A stretch of 64,000 nt of DNA from Dendrocalamus latiflorus (Eukaryota; Streptophyta; Magnoliopsida; Poales; Poaceae): the NCBI GenBank assembly GCA_017311315.1, contig CM029610.1:41370870-41434869 (forward strand). Direction: 5' to 3'. Of this stretch, positions 12,531-23,341 are shown piece by piece. The position numbers were made by a program, and so were the translations under genes. The first letter of the stretch is position 1. Every line of letters starts with the position of its first letter. The notes under the pieces were generated by a model that did not search any database, was not told where the DNA came from, and was given only the letters and a program-made list of their open reading frames with translations.

Positions 12531-13309
12531 TATAACAGGAAAGAGAGAGATATACGGGGGTGGTTATGAGGAGAGAGAGCAGTCCCTTTTTTTTACGGGT
12601 GCTACAGTCCTTTGAATTTGGATTTGGATCGTTGGATATGAGTGGGTAAGGAGAGAGAAAGGTGGGAATTGATCCTTGATCGTTGATTTCACTGGTTGGT
12701 TTTCCTGGGGACACGAATTGGTGTGGACGCAGGAAAACTCATGACTGCAGGGGGCACAATTTGAGGTGGTCGTAGGAAAGAACTGAACTGGTGGATTTTA
12801 GGGGTAGAGATTCAAACAGAAGTCACATACAAACACCCTCTACGTTGGTTCTGGGAAAGTGAGTCACTAGCTACTAGCTAGGGAAGACTTTGGGCTTCGC
12901 AGTGATTGGGTCAGTTTCTCCAGGGAACGGCCCAACATGACTTCTACGTTTTATCTTTTGATGGTCTTTCTATCTGGGCTCTCAAAAGACCGCGTAGTTC
13001 ATCTTTTCCTTTCCTTTTTTTTGATTTTCTACCCTTTTAATTTTCGCGAATCTGATTTTCTACCGGCTTGCGACTTCATTTCAACAACCTGTTTTAAAAC
13101 AGTACCACGACAGAATAATACTGTTCTGAACACAAGCAAACAAGTCAGCAGGAATGAAAGAAGCTATCATACAGATGAAGTGGCACTAGTCTGCGTATCA
13201 ATGAACAGTCAACAAGAACATAAAGTGGTCACTAGCATTCGTGCTCTCTTGTTACATTGGCCAAAAATGTGAACAACACGTAGACGTACGTGACAGAATA
13301 ATACATCTG
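12531..13309. other. Intergenic region downstream of the NPF gene
   Basis: Mixed-composition sequence with no convincing gene. It includes a purine-rich start, a TTTTACGGGTGCTACAG stretch near 12591, and T-rich DNA around 13005-13075. No terminal repeats or target duplications were identified. Confidence 0.4.
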
Positions 13310-13475
13310 TAGCGGGCTCTTATTATTTAGTCATATCACCACCCCCAATTCCCCATGCATGTCCTGTCATCAATGGAAGACCCGTCGCGCTGAAGCAATG
13401 CTCGTCAAGAGTTGCAGTCTCCATCTCAAGAATTGAACCACGGCACCCCGGGCATCGAGACGGGCCGGGTCATGC
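13310..13475 (-). other. 3' UTR and likely polyadenylation region of the NPF gene
   Basis: Downstream of the TAG, the minus strand carries a T/G-rich stretch and a near-consensus A-rich element, CTAAATAATAAG, at about 13319-13330, roughly 145 bases past the stop. Plant poly(A) signals are loose variants of AATAAA, so this is plausible rather than certain. Confidence 0.45.
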
Positions 13476-16400
13476 CTACACCGGTGCCGCCACCAGCTGG
13501 CCGGCCGTCCCCTCCTCCTCGTCGTCGCTCCTTCCGTCCACCTTGCCCCTCCTGTAGCCGTTCGCGCACACGAGGTACACCGCGAAGTCCGCGACGGCCA
13601 GCACGGCGAGCAGGAAGTAGAACTTGTCGAGGTGGCCCTCGTTCAGGTCGGCGGGGATCCACCCGGGCCGGCCTTGCACCGCGGTGAGCCTGGTCACCGC
13701 GCTCACGATGACGTCGCTGAAGTAGTTGCCGAGCGACATGGACATCATGCAGAGCGCGCTCCCGAAGCTCTTGAGAGCGTCGGGCATCTCCCCGTTAAAG
13801 AACTCGAGCTGGCCGACGTACATCATCACCTCCGACACGCCGATCAGCGCGTACTGCGGCACCTGCCACATGATGTGCAGGTCGCTGCTCATCTCGGCGG
13901 TGGCGCTGGCCTTCCTAAAGTGCTCGACCGTGCCGGCGGTGGCCATGGCCATCGCGCCGAGGACCAGACCGACGCCCATCCTTTGCAGTTCGGTGGGGCC
14001 GGTCCGGCGCCCGGTGAGCCGTGACATGAACGGGCAGACGGCCCGGCGGTACAGGAAGATGGTGGCCGCGACGGTGAGGATGTCGAAGGCCGACATGCTG
14101 GAAGGCGGGATGGAGAAACCGGCGAGCACTGTGGTGCGGCGCATCGCGGCGCCCTGCACGACGAAGAGCGAGGCCATCTGGGTGAAGACCACGGAGTAGA
14201 GGATGGTGCAGAGCCAGATGGGGAGGAGCCGCAGGATGTTCTTCACTTCCTCCACCTGCGTCACCGTGCATAGCTTCCACGGGTCGCGCGGTTCCGCGTG
14301 CGCGCCGAGCTTGGAGTTGGTGCTCGCCAGTGCCGCGCGGTCCAAGAACCTGCGTATATGGCAAAGCTCGGTGCATGCTTAATTTGACCAGTTAACGACG
14401 CACGAGAATGCACAGTTCTTTTCGTAAATATAAGCACGTCGTGACTTGTATACAGTGAAAAAATGTACCTGAAGCCTTCTGTGTGCAGAAGCTTCCTGCC
14501 ACCGGAATCCGCCTTCTCGTCGCCCTCGTAGAGGCTCTCCACGCCAGGAGACACGCCGGCCTTCCAGTTCCTGCACGCGGCGAACGCGACCTGGCAAATC
14601 CTGCCGATCGGGTTGCCGCTGGGCTGGAAGTACCGGTACCGGAGCGTCCCGCTCAGGAACAGCAGCAGCGCGGTAGCCGCGACCGCGGTGGAGGCCCAGA
14701 ACCCCAGCGTCCAGTTGCCCTTGTCCTCGAGGTAGCTGAGGAAGGTGTTGGAGAAGAGCGAGCCCAGGTTGAGCGCCAGGTAGAAGTAGCTGAAGAAGGA
14801 GACCTTGGAGTGCGCCTCGGTCGGGTCCTCGTCGTCGAACTGGTCAGCGCCGAAGGTGGCGATGTTGGGCTGGTACCCGCCGTTGCCGAACGCGATCATG
14901 TACAGCGCGATGTAGAAGATGCCCAGCTCCGTGCCGGAGTGCGGCTCGCAGGGCATGTGCTCCGTGCCGCACCCGGCCGGCCTGATCAGGTATAGCCGCG
15001 AGGAAAGTGACAGCAGCGCGAGCCCCTGCAATAGCGAGAGGTGTACAAGCTAAGTCAGCCGTGCGATCTTTGATGTGCACGTTGCGATGACAGTGATCTG
15101 TTCCTGGGTCGAATCGATCGCCGCCACTGTATATGTACAACCCTATGGGCACGTCTACTTCAGATCAACTTTGCATGCGCGGGCGAATTTGGTAGTGGGT
15201 AACTACAAAAAAAGTGGTTGATAGCCCAGATCCTACGCATCACTGTATTTCGTACACATTCTGTTCGAATGCATAGCGTCTCGCGTGAGATGAGCTATCG
15301 TTACCACGGAGTCAGACTGAAGCAGAAACCGCCTCGCTTACTCGCTCGACCGCGCCGAGATGTGCAGATAGATGAAGGTGCGGTGGTAGTGCTTACGAGG
15401 ACAAAGATGGCCTGGAATATGGCGCAGGTCTTGTAGCGGCCCCAATAGGAGTCGCTGAGGAATGCGCCGATGAGGGAGAACATGTACACCGTGCCGGTCC
15501 ACTTGCTGACGTTGTTGGCGGCGTCGCCGTTGCTCCGCTGCAGCACCCTCGTCAGGAACAGCACCAGGTTCACGTTCACGCCGAAGAAGGCCAGCGTCGC
15601 CAGGCCCTGGTTCACTGCAAAGAAAAAATTCACCACCACTGGCACGTCAATTCAAGTCTTATGGATAATAACACATCAACAAACATACATAGCACTAACA
15701 AAAGCGACAAGCATGTAAAACATGCAAGGAAAATTTTTGCCTTTTGACAATTCCCCTGAAAGCAACGTAGGACCGACTGATCAGCCAACATTAACGTTTA
15801 GCAGTGGCAGCGCAATACTGCCCACATACACCTACAGATCGATCGCCAGTGTTGCTAGATCATGGATGCCATGTCTGATGTCTCCTAATGAGATCCTTAC
15901 ATGGCATCAGTAATGCGTGCAAGGAGCCTCCCCGTGACAAGGAACCCCCAGTTCTGGGCGTAGCATGTCACCTCAGATTGCAGAATTCCGCATAAAGACC
16001 GGGTGCCTACCCGCCGCTTTAAGGCACGACGTCACTTCAGAGTTCAGACCGACTTGCACATAAGAGTACTACATACACTGTAAAGCTAACTACTGGAAAG
16101 CCGGTCATCAAATCTTTCTTTTTGGTTAGCTCTTGCGTGCGAGGAGACGATGATCAGCAGATTAATTACCAAGAATAAGGCCTCCGGCCAGCCATCCTCC
16201 GGACTTGCCCTTCACCGCTGGCTGGCCCTTGATGTCGACGGAGCCGTCGAGGGTGTACTCGCAGCACTTCTCCTTCTGGGCATACTCCTCGCGTTCCATG
16301 TCGATCACCCTCATCTTCATGTCACCGTCGTTCGCAGACTGCAGCCATGAAGCTATACATTGTTAGTTGCCAATTAATGTCTCTGTATATGTTCTTATAT

Positions 16401-16563
16401 TCATTACTGAATTTGCTAGTTCACTGGTGCAAAAGCAAAAGATTCTTAAAGACGACAGCAAGACGTACAGAACTGAATCTTGGCTACAAATGCATAGAAC
16501 AACTGAAACTTTGTAGTATGCTAATGTCAAGGACGAGCTAGCTAGAGAGCACGTACTAACCAT
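13476..16563 (-). CDS. NPF7: NRT1/PTR family (NPF7-type) membrane transporter
   Basis: Five exons join in frame to 606 residues: 16563-16561 (the ATG alone), 16338-16170, 15614-15397, 15025-14469 and 14349-13476 (stop TAG 13476-13478). All junctions are GT-AG. The protein is a major-facilitator transporter with about 12 membrane helices, a long central cytoplasmic loop (about residues 260-330) and an acidic C-terminus (DDEEEG). Family words include ANNVSKWTGTVYMFSL, FLSDSYWGRYKTCAIFQ, GGYQPNIATFGADQFD, FFSYFYLALNLGSLFSNT, PIWLCTILYSVVFTQMASLF and LKSFGSALCMMSMSLGN. These match the NPF7 branch (NRT1.5/NRT1.8 relatives), which moves nitrate and related solutes across plasma membranes, often in vascular tissue. 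The proton-coupling ExxER motif of helix 1 is replaced by NQGLA (about residues 59-63), as in NPF7 relatives. I recall, unverified, that the rice neighbour of PIE1 is an NPF7 member; substrate is not predictable here. Confidence 0.93.
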
Positions 16564-16689
16564 TTCTGCCTTCCTCGTGCTCCTCACCAGTCACCTCTGT
16601 CGATTGTTAACGGCAACGGCAACGAGGAGGCCGAGCAAGAGGAAGGGAATGGGAAGGTAGCTGTATCCTAGGGGAGGAATTTAGTGCGA

Positions 16690-16695
16690 TTTATA
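16690..16695 (-). promoter_or_regulatory. TATA box of the NPF gene
   Basis: The minus strand reads CACTATAAATCGC, with TATAAA at 16690-16695. A start about 30 bases downstream (near 16660) would give a leader of about 100 bases before the ATG at 16563. That leader ends in an exon carrying only the ATG. Confidence 0.6.
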
Positions 16696-16699
16696 GTGT

Positions 16700-17269
16700 T
16701 CAGAGTGGCCGGGATGGATGGCTTACAGCTGATGTGCAGAACAAAAGGGAGTGTGCGTGTCTTGCTCACATGATGTCACTAGTCAGGTATCTTAGGTAGA
16801 TGCGTCACAGAGAGACGTCGCCGTCGACGGTGACTCTCTCTTTGGTTTTTATCTCTTGTTTTTGTTTTTATTTTTTTTCTCATTTGCAAAGCCCAGTATA
16901 GCACGCAAGAAATTCAGCTCGTTCTTGGTAGTTCCTGAATGCTTTACTCAACTTTTGTAGGTGGGTGATGAACTGATGCGGTTGAACAGGTTCTATTTCA
17001 GTAACTCCTGATGGCTTTAAACAGGTTCTGTTTCAGTAAGTCCTGATGGCTTTAGCTGGTTAGGTTATTGGCATCCGACAAACACCAATTTGTTTGGTAT
17101 TATTCCGAATTTAGCCACACAGCACGGCAAAGCGCAGGTTTCTTTCGCACCCTTGGGTTTCCTATTGCGAGCTGATCCATCTAGAAGTACCTTGTGTGAA
17201 TATTCAGAATAATGTTGTGATAAACTATTGCTAAATTTATAGAGTGAAAATTTAAAATTTGCAAACTTT
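16700..17269. other. Upstream region of the NPF gene
   Basis: Intergenic DNA. It holds a near-palindrome centred on CGTCGACG at about 16814-16836 (GTCGCCGTC|GACGGTGAC), a T-rich run (16845-16880), and a 40-base direct repeat: CAGGTTCTRTTTCAGTAA at 16988 and again at 17024, both followed by a STCCTGATGGCTTTA word. No coding signal. Confidence 0.45.
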
Positions 17270-19250
17270 GCATTTTTATCAGTTTTATTGTCAGACTGAC
17301 CGGTCTGACCACTGGCTTAACATCGATCTGACCGCTGGCTTGCTACCAGTCAGACCGTGCCGGGTGATATGATCGTAGTGGTCAGACCGCAGGCTAGTAG
17401 TACCACTGTTTAGTTACTGGTTACAATTTTTCAGACCGGGCTATTTTCAGCAGAGAGTGATTGGTCTAACCGGCCTCTAGTTGATGGTCAGATTGGCCCC
17501 AAAAATTTAATTTTGTGAAATTAGTCATGGGTTTATTTGAATTATGTTTGGTTCGTGCATTAATATTGCATGATATATATTTTAGCTACGTGGGTTAAGT
17601 TATAAAGAACTATTATCCGAAAATGATTACTTTATCTTTGGATATGTATGAAGATTTGGAGTCAACTATAAAGAACAGTGACGATCGAGGCTACACTTAT
17701 GAAGGAACTGAGGCTTAGAAGAGTCAAGGATGTCAAGTGAGATGATTAAGACCAAGCATGGTATAAGAAAGGCAAAAAATATTAAAGAAAAGTTTGGAGC
17801 GACGGGTTGCACCAAGCGGCTTGGTTGGTCCAAGTAAGATATGATTAGATGGAACAGAAACAAAAGAGACATGCTGATGCATGGCAAGTCATTGGTGCAC
17901 CTATACGTGGCGAACATGATGATTGCTTGCAGTGAAAGTTGAAGACCAAGTTAAGGCGAGAGTATTTTTGGTAATTTGCTAAATACCAAAAACTGCAATA
18001 AATCAAAACCGTGGCGCTTGAGCGGCACTTGGGAAAGAGGTTTAGCTCAAGAAGATGCTAAGAATATCAAGTATATCAAAGGCGAAGGACCTAGCAGATT
18101 CGAGCTCATATGCTTTGAAAAGCACGCGTGAGTTAAGTGTGTGACTAAAACCCGTGTTGTGCGGGGTTAACGTGTTTTCTCTAAATGTGCTAGCGGATAG
18201 TACCTATTAGGGTTACATGTGGGCTGGTTGCCTCATCTATTTAATGGGTTAGGATGAAAGCTTGTAAGCCAAATATCAAGCCAGCTATCCAATCATATCT
18301 CATTCCAACCTTGTGTTCTAAGGTTAGAGTTAGAAAAGTGAGTGCTATGGTGTGCTATCTTGTCCTCCATGTGGAGTGGCTATAAAATCTTTATCCTCAA
18401 GTAGCAACACATCATATTTGTTCATCTCTCATGGTGTCTCCTTGTTTTGATTGATTTGCTCTTGTTCTTATTGGTTTTGATCTCTTCTCTTCCCTTCTTG
18501 ATCTTGTAGTGCGTCAAGAACATATAATTGATGGAGATGACCCATAGAGATCATATCTCATCCATCTAGGCACCAAGTAATGTAGGATATTGAAGTTTCC
18601 CGACTTTACTTGGTTTTGGCCTAATCTTGGAGTTTCATGATCTCATTGTTTTTGCCTCAAATATTTCGGAGTTTTTGCTTGCTATGATATGTGAAAATAC
18701 ATCTAGAGCCATCTTGACCATCATCTACCCATGACCAAGTCATATTCTAAGTTTTTGATTTTTGCCTGGTTTTAGTGTAACTTTTCTTATTCTTGAGAAA
18801 GGTATGAACTTCGATAAGGATTCAAGCGATCCTTAGATGGAATAGTTCCTAAGACCCTAATCAAGGTGTGTGCAAAGATTCATCCCATTTGGCTATGGAT
18901 TTTTGGAGTTGCACTAAAAATGGTTTGGATTCAGGCTGATTTTCTGTTTTGGGAACAAGAGAGCGGTCATATCGCTCGGTCGGTCAGACTGCTTGCTTGC
19001 CGTTGACATGACCACACCAGTCAGACCACCGCGGCACCTCATGTCCGACCGTTGTGTAGCCGCTAGTCATACCGCTCCTGGTAGCTGGTCATACCGCTTC
19101 AATGCTGAAGTTCTTGCCTCCTCGGCTTTTGAGGTTGTTGCTTTGGGATTGTCTTTTAACTTTGATCTTCATAGCTTTGTAGCTACTAGAGTGAATAGGG
19201 AGATTATTTGGGAGAAAATTTTGTGAGGCACCATTCAGCCCATCTGTTGC
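17270..19250 (+). repeat. Gypsy LTR-like segment with clusters of GTCAGACC motifs
   Basis: Two clusters (17285-17510 and 18960-19100) repeat GGTCAGACC/GGTCTGACC and variants in both orientations, a pattern I associate with long LTRs of certain rice gypsy families. A CTATAAAAT box near 18381 in a region of LTR character (..GGAGTGGCTATAAAATC..) could be the LTR promoter. No TG..CA boundary or duplication was fixed, and there is no coding frame. Confidence 0.45.
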
Positions 19251-20034
19251 CATCCAGTCCTACAATCTCATTCATGAAAAGTGGTAGTATGTGCACGTCA
19301 AAGATGCACCTCATGCTTTCTCTGGCAATCCACAAAGGGAATGGCATTTTACACATTAGGTGGCCATGCTAGTCCATCAGCAAGGCATTCCTTCATATAA
19401 TCACACGACATCTATTCATCTGCTTTAGTACGCGAAGGCCGATGCTGAGAATCTTGGCTGCTTGCTTGGTTGCTCCTAAATGTGTTGTGTTGATGATCGA
19501 ATCGTTGATCTTACAAATAATAGGGAAATTCAAGCCCATAGAAGGCTGAACAAGGGAAATGGAATGATCTTTAATGCTATAATGAGATTACAACTTGCTA
19601 TTAATGAGTGATTACAGGGGAAATGCTACTTGCACTAATGCAGAATGATCTTACTGTTGTTCTCCTTTGTTTTTTTGCTCTCCGTTGTCTCCCCTGGGTA
19701 AGGCTTAAATAGATTCGAAGATGCATTAGTTGTTTGCATGAATAGACGCCTTGTCAATTCCTTCTGTCTGCACGTGTAAGCAGTTGTTGACGGTGAGAGA
19801 AGCCTGATTAATAACTATCAATCGATTACTGTTAGTGTGGGAGAGCCTTAGGAAACAATCGCAGGGCAGTTGTTGTCAGAGACACATGACCAAACATAGA
19901 GTGGTCGAGGGAGTGGGAGCCACAGGGGAGGCCCACATGTTGAGTCCTAGAGCTTTCGAGTAGTAGCTGGTCGGGTAAGTGAATAGTGATTCTCTGACAG
20001 AGGTGCTCAGGACGTGTTATAGCATAAGTTATTA
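19251..20034. other. Decayed retroelement-like intergenic DNA
   Basis: No gene is readable. The stretch 19700-19990 resembles in style the LTR at 20634-21381 (words such as CAGTTGTTGTCAGAGA, GTGGTCG and GACCA, also seen at 20960-21250), so it may be a remnant of a related gypsy LTR. Confidence 0.35.
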
Positions 20035-20290
20035 CTCCCTCTATTCTTTTTTACTTAACGTTTTTGACTTTTCACGGTCTCCAAGATGCGACTTTGACCG
20101 CTACTTTTATAACTTTACACTAAAATATACTAATAAAATTATAATATTATGAAAGTATTTTTAATGACAAATCTAATGATATAATTTTTACATAGCCAAT
20201 CTAGATAGTTTTGAGTCTATTAGTGGTCAAAATTTAAAAAGGTTGACGACACGGATTCTACGAAGTCAAGTAAAAAAACAACAGAGGCAA
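20035..20290. mobile_element. Stowaway-like (Tc1/mariner) MITE
   Basis: The 256-base unit begins CTCCCTCTATTC and ends with the imperfect inverse, ACAACAGAGGCAA. It is flanked by the dinucleotide TA on both sides (20033-20034 and 20291-20292). Inverted arms extend about 25 bases through the T-run and ACTTRAC. The CTCCCTC start and TA duplication are Stowaway hallmarks. It has no coding capacity. Confidence 0.82.
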
Positions 20291-20470
20291 TATAACACTG
20301 GTCTAAGGGCATTAATTACATATTTAAGTGACTATTTGATGGATTATTTAATCATCTCCAGCTAGCCACCGAACTTCATGTGAAATTAAGACTTAGGATT
20401 CTTCAACTGGAATAGTAGTCAGAAAATACATTCCAATCTGGATGTCATTTGACACTAGTCTAGAAAGGTA

Positions 20471-20633
20471 CTCTCTCCGTCTAAGTTTATAAGGTGTATT
20501 TTTCTTGGCACATAGACCAAGAAGATATGAAAAATGACTAGACTACCCCTAATTATTATCTCTAAATACTATATTCAATTTATGCATGTAGAGAACATAA
20601 AGTAAAGTTGGATATTTATTAGGGGCATAGAGG
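20471..20633. mobile_element. 5' part of a second Stowaway-like MITE, cut by the gypsy LTR
   Basis: After TA at 20469-20470 the sequence starts CTCTCTCCGTCTAAG, a typical Stowaway terminus, but no matching right end is found before the TG of the gypsy LTR at 20634. The simplest reading is that the gypsy element inserted into this MITE or that its right half was deleted. Confidence 0.55.
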
Positions 20634-21381
20634 TGTCGGTGTTCTAATACCAATCTTACATTTGATTATTTGGATTCGAGGGATCTCTCAAAGACCTGAC
20701 CACACAGAGAAAGACACTAGGATTTTATACAGATTCGGGTCTTCTCTAGAGAGAATAATAACCCTACTTCTGTGTTACTACATTAAGTCTACTGATTACA
20801 ATTAACAAAAAGAGTAACGCTGAATGTCTTGCGCTCCTTTCTCCCTTGCTTCCATTGCTTCGCCCTTGCCTGCCTTAACATCAACCTTTATATAGCGTAC
20901 GAAGAGGTGGCAGTTGCTCATACCAAGAGACGTCTCAACGTATCGGGTGATAAACTATCTGACGAAAGTTATTGTCAGAGATGTGTAACTCTTCGTCGCT
21001 AGACGATTATCGCTAAAGGCATAGAGAAGTTATGAGTAGTTATTCCAGAGAACAACTGCGTATGCTAACTGCCTTGTCAGACAGACCCGCAATGTAGTAG
21101 GTTATCATAGACAGGTTAGTCAAAGTCAGGGTAGTCGCAGAAGAGTCTACAACTACGGGTGGTCATAGAACGACTTACGACTATATCATGTTCGTGGAAA
21201 GGCTCACGACCATACAACGGTCATAGAAAGGCTCACAACCATGGAGCAGTTGTAGAAAGGCTCATGACCACATGGTTATATCTCTCCCTTACGAATATTA
21301 GGGGTACACTTAAGGAGTAGAATGATGTAATAATACTATTTATAAATAAGTAATAAATTGAGGATTATTATATCCTCATCA
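20634..21381 (-). repeat. 3' LTR of the Tat-lineage gypsy element
   Basis: Minus-strand LTR of 748 bases starting TGATGAGGATATAATAATCC and ending AACACCGACA. It contains the conserved block TTTATACAGATTCGGG (plus strand, about 20735), widespread in grass gypsy LTRs. GTAGTCGTAG-like and CTCACGACC-like words recur at 21130-21270. The left flank is AGAGG; the partner flank is lost with the 5' LTR. Confidence 0.75.
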
Positions 21382-21396
21382 TTTAGCCCCCTAACT
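21382..21396 (-). other. Polypurine tract of the Tat-lineage element
   Basis: AGTTAGGGGGCTAAA on the minus strand directly abuts the TGATGAGG start of the LTR. This position fixes the orientation: plus-strand DNA synthesis is primed here, so this LTR is the 3' one. Confidence 0.75.
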
Positions 21397-21786
21397 TTAA
21401 GTGAAAATAACTTACTTGAGAAAAAGAGGTCGTAGACGAGTGAAGATTGAAAGCAAAGCCTTTTTGACTTCATTTGACCATAAGTATACTTGGTTAAGAA
21501 GGTAATTTCACTTGAATTGTAAGGACATGCTTGACTCGAATAGACAAATTTAAGAATTCAAATCGACTCTCATGAATTTGTTCGTTGGAATGGTTCCTGA
21601 AAAGGTGGAATCATTGAGTTCCTATTATCTTTAACTCAAATATGCGACTATAAAAACTTTTCGTAGGGTAACCTTTGGGGTTCTTACTTTCCCCTTTAGT
21701 TCCATTGTTCTTCGAGTTTTTCGCCACCAACCAAGTCATCTCCTTTCTTTGATCTCTTCCAAATCCAAACCAACCACCTAGAGAAA

Positions 21787-22440
21787 ATGGCTGGAACCTC
21801 TTCTAAATAGGCGGTGTTGGAGATGGATGCTGCGAAGATGAAGGCATTGGTTGCTGATGAAAAGATCACTTCAAAGAAATTTGTGAAGTAGATTGAAGCT
21901 GCTGGACAGCATTGGCCGTCAGGGGAAATTGGGCAAATTTCGGTATTTCAGGCTTACTGTGAGTGTGGCCTTCGATTGCCCACCCATCCCTTTCTCACAC
22001 TCGTACTTGAGTACTTTGAAGTGGAGTTGGTGAATCTAGTTCCCAATTCCATCACCATGTTAAGTGTATTTGTATACCTGTGTGAGGCTTACCTAGGAGG
22101 AGATGAAGTCGATGAAGATTGATCTTCAAGACACATCTCACTTTTGAACAATCTACTGGGTGGACATGGTGCTAAGGAGGTCACTCCTCTTGAAGACACC
22201 ACGACTGCCCAGACGAGTACAATTGGACAATAAATCAAAACCTTAGAGAAGTTGATAACTACTCTGAAGACCAACCAGGCTGGCTCACTAAGAGAAGCAG
22301 TCAAAGGTGACCAAACTCTCAACCTTTGATCGATTGAGGATGACTCAATTGCTTTGAAGCAGAAGCAGCTCATCTGATCGAAGAAGTGGAGCCAGTTAGC
22401 CAAAAGTTTGCGGAGGAGATGCAGATTAGATCTCCTTTGC
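21787..22440 (+). pseudogene. Antisense additional ORF of the Tat element (putative gypsy-type transposon domain)
   Basis: Frame from MAGTSSK at 21787 shows stops at the two TAG codons after TSSK and KFVK. It then reads IEAAGQHWPSGEIGQISVFQ, CECGLRLPTHPFLTLVLEYF, ELVNLVPNSITMLSVFVYLC and EAYLG. These words match the plant domain described as putative gypsy type transposon (Pfam Transposase_28; from memory, not searched). The ORF runs opposite to the element's pol genes. Its role is unknown; the name implies no proven transposase. Downstream (22100-22440) the frame is a decayed charged, coiled-coil-like tail. Confidence 0.7.
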
Positions 22441-22740
22441 TAGAATAGTTTATATTAAGAAATTTGTAAAGACAAGTCATTTGTTAATGAAATTTTAACC
22501 TTTCTTTTCCTGCAAATTATCTTTTTGAGAAGTTAGTAACTCGTAAGACAATAAAGAAATGAAAGAAGCTAAAATTTAGACTAAGAATGGAAGTTATATG
22601 GATAACTCTATCTTAGTACCTGACTATTTACTTAGTTTATACGAATAAACTAAGCAAATAGTGTAAAATAGGATTTGTAAAAAACAAAGCATTTCATCCA
22701 ACCTTCGTTGTCGATTTCGATTGTCATATTCTAGTAGTAA

Positions 22741-23255
22741 AAATTAGGAATGAGTCGAGACTTGAGAGTTCCTTCTAGTGGGCAGGACCACGTGAAGAAA
22801 GGAAAGGGTTCGACTAGGTGACGTTACCTTTCTTCGACCAGGTTAATCAAATCAAGAGCGTAAACAAGAATAGGATAAACACTCAGTGATCCAACTTAAA
22901 TTTGTTCGACTTTTCTTAGTGAACTCAATTGTTTTGTACTGATAGTAAGAGTTAGAAACAGTACGACACTAGAAAGTTCCTACTAGTGGGCAGGACCATG
23001 TGTAGTAAAGGACTTTGACTAAGTGATGTTTCTTTCTCCGACTAGTTTGAATGAACCGAGTTCACCAAATATAGTCGAACAAACTAAGTCGCAAAAGAAT
23101 TGGCTTGTAATTATTACGACCATATTTTTTGGACTTAGTTTCTTTGTTCTAATAACAAAAGTTATGAATGAATTGACGCTATGAAGTTCCTCCTAGTGGG
23201 CAGATCCACATACAGAAAAGAAAGGCTTTGACTAGGTGATGTTACCCGTCTAGTG
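22741..23255. repeat. Three tandem repeats of about 209 bases in the 3' region of the Tat element
   Basis: The marker AGTTCCTHCTAGTGGGCAG recurs at 22767, 22975 and 23185, spaced 208 and 210 bases. Each copy continues with a CCA-containing stretch, AAAGG, TTCGACTAGGTGA or TTTGACTARGTGATG, and a pyrimidine-rich end. Tandem repeats in this place are known from Tat/Ogre-type elements. Confidence 0.8.
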
Positions 23256-23341
23256 AAAGAAAACTATGTGTAAAAAATGATAAAAAAACACTAAAGCCAT
23301 CCTCAAAATTAGACAGTAAAGATTGAAATAACTTAAAACTT

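Noticed and set aside
13632..14995. Plus-strand frames opposite the NPF exons
   Set aside because: Antisense shadows of the conserved transporter coding sequence, created by high GC at third positions.
21130..21290. Short repeats of CTCACGACC and GTCATAGAA considered as a CRISPR-like array
   Set aside because: Degenerate repeats inside a gypsy LTR of a plant nuclear genome. No regular spacer-repeat structure.
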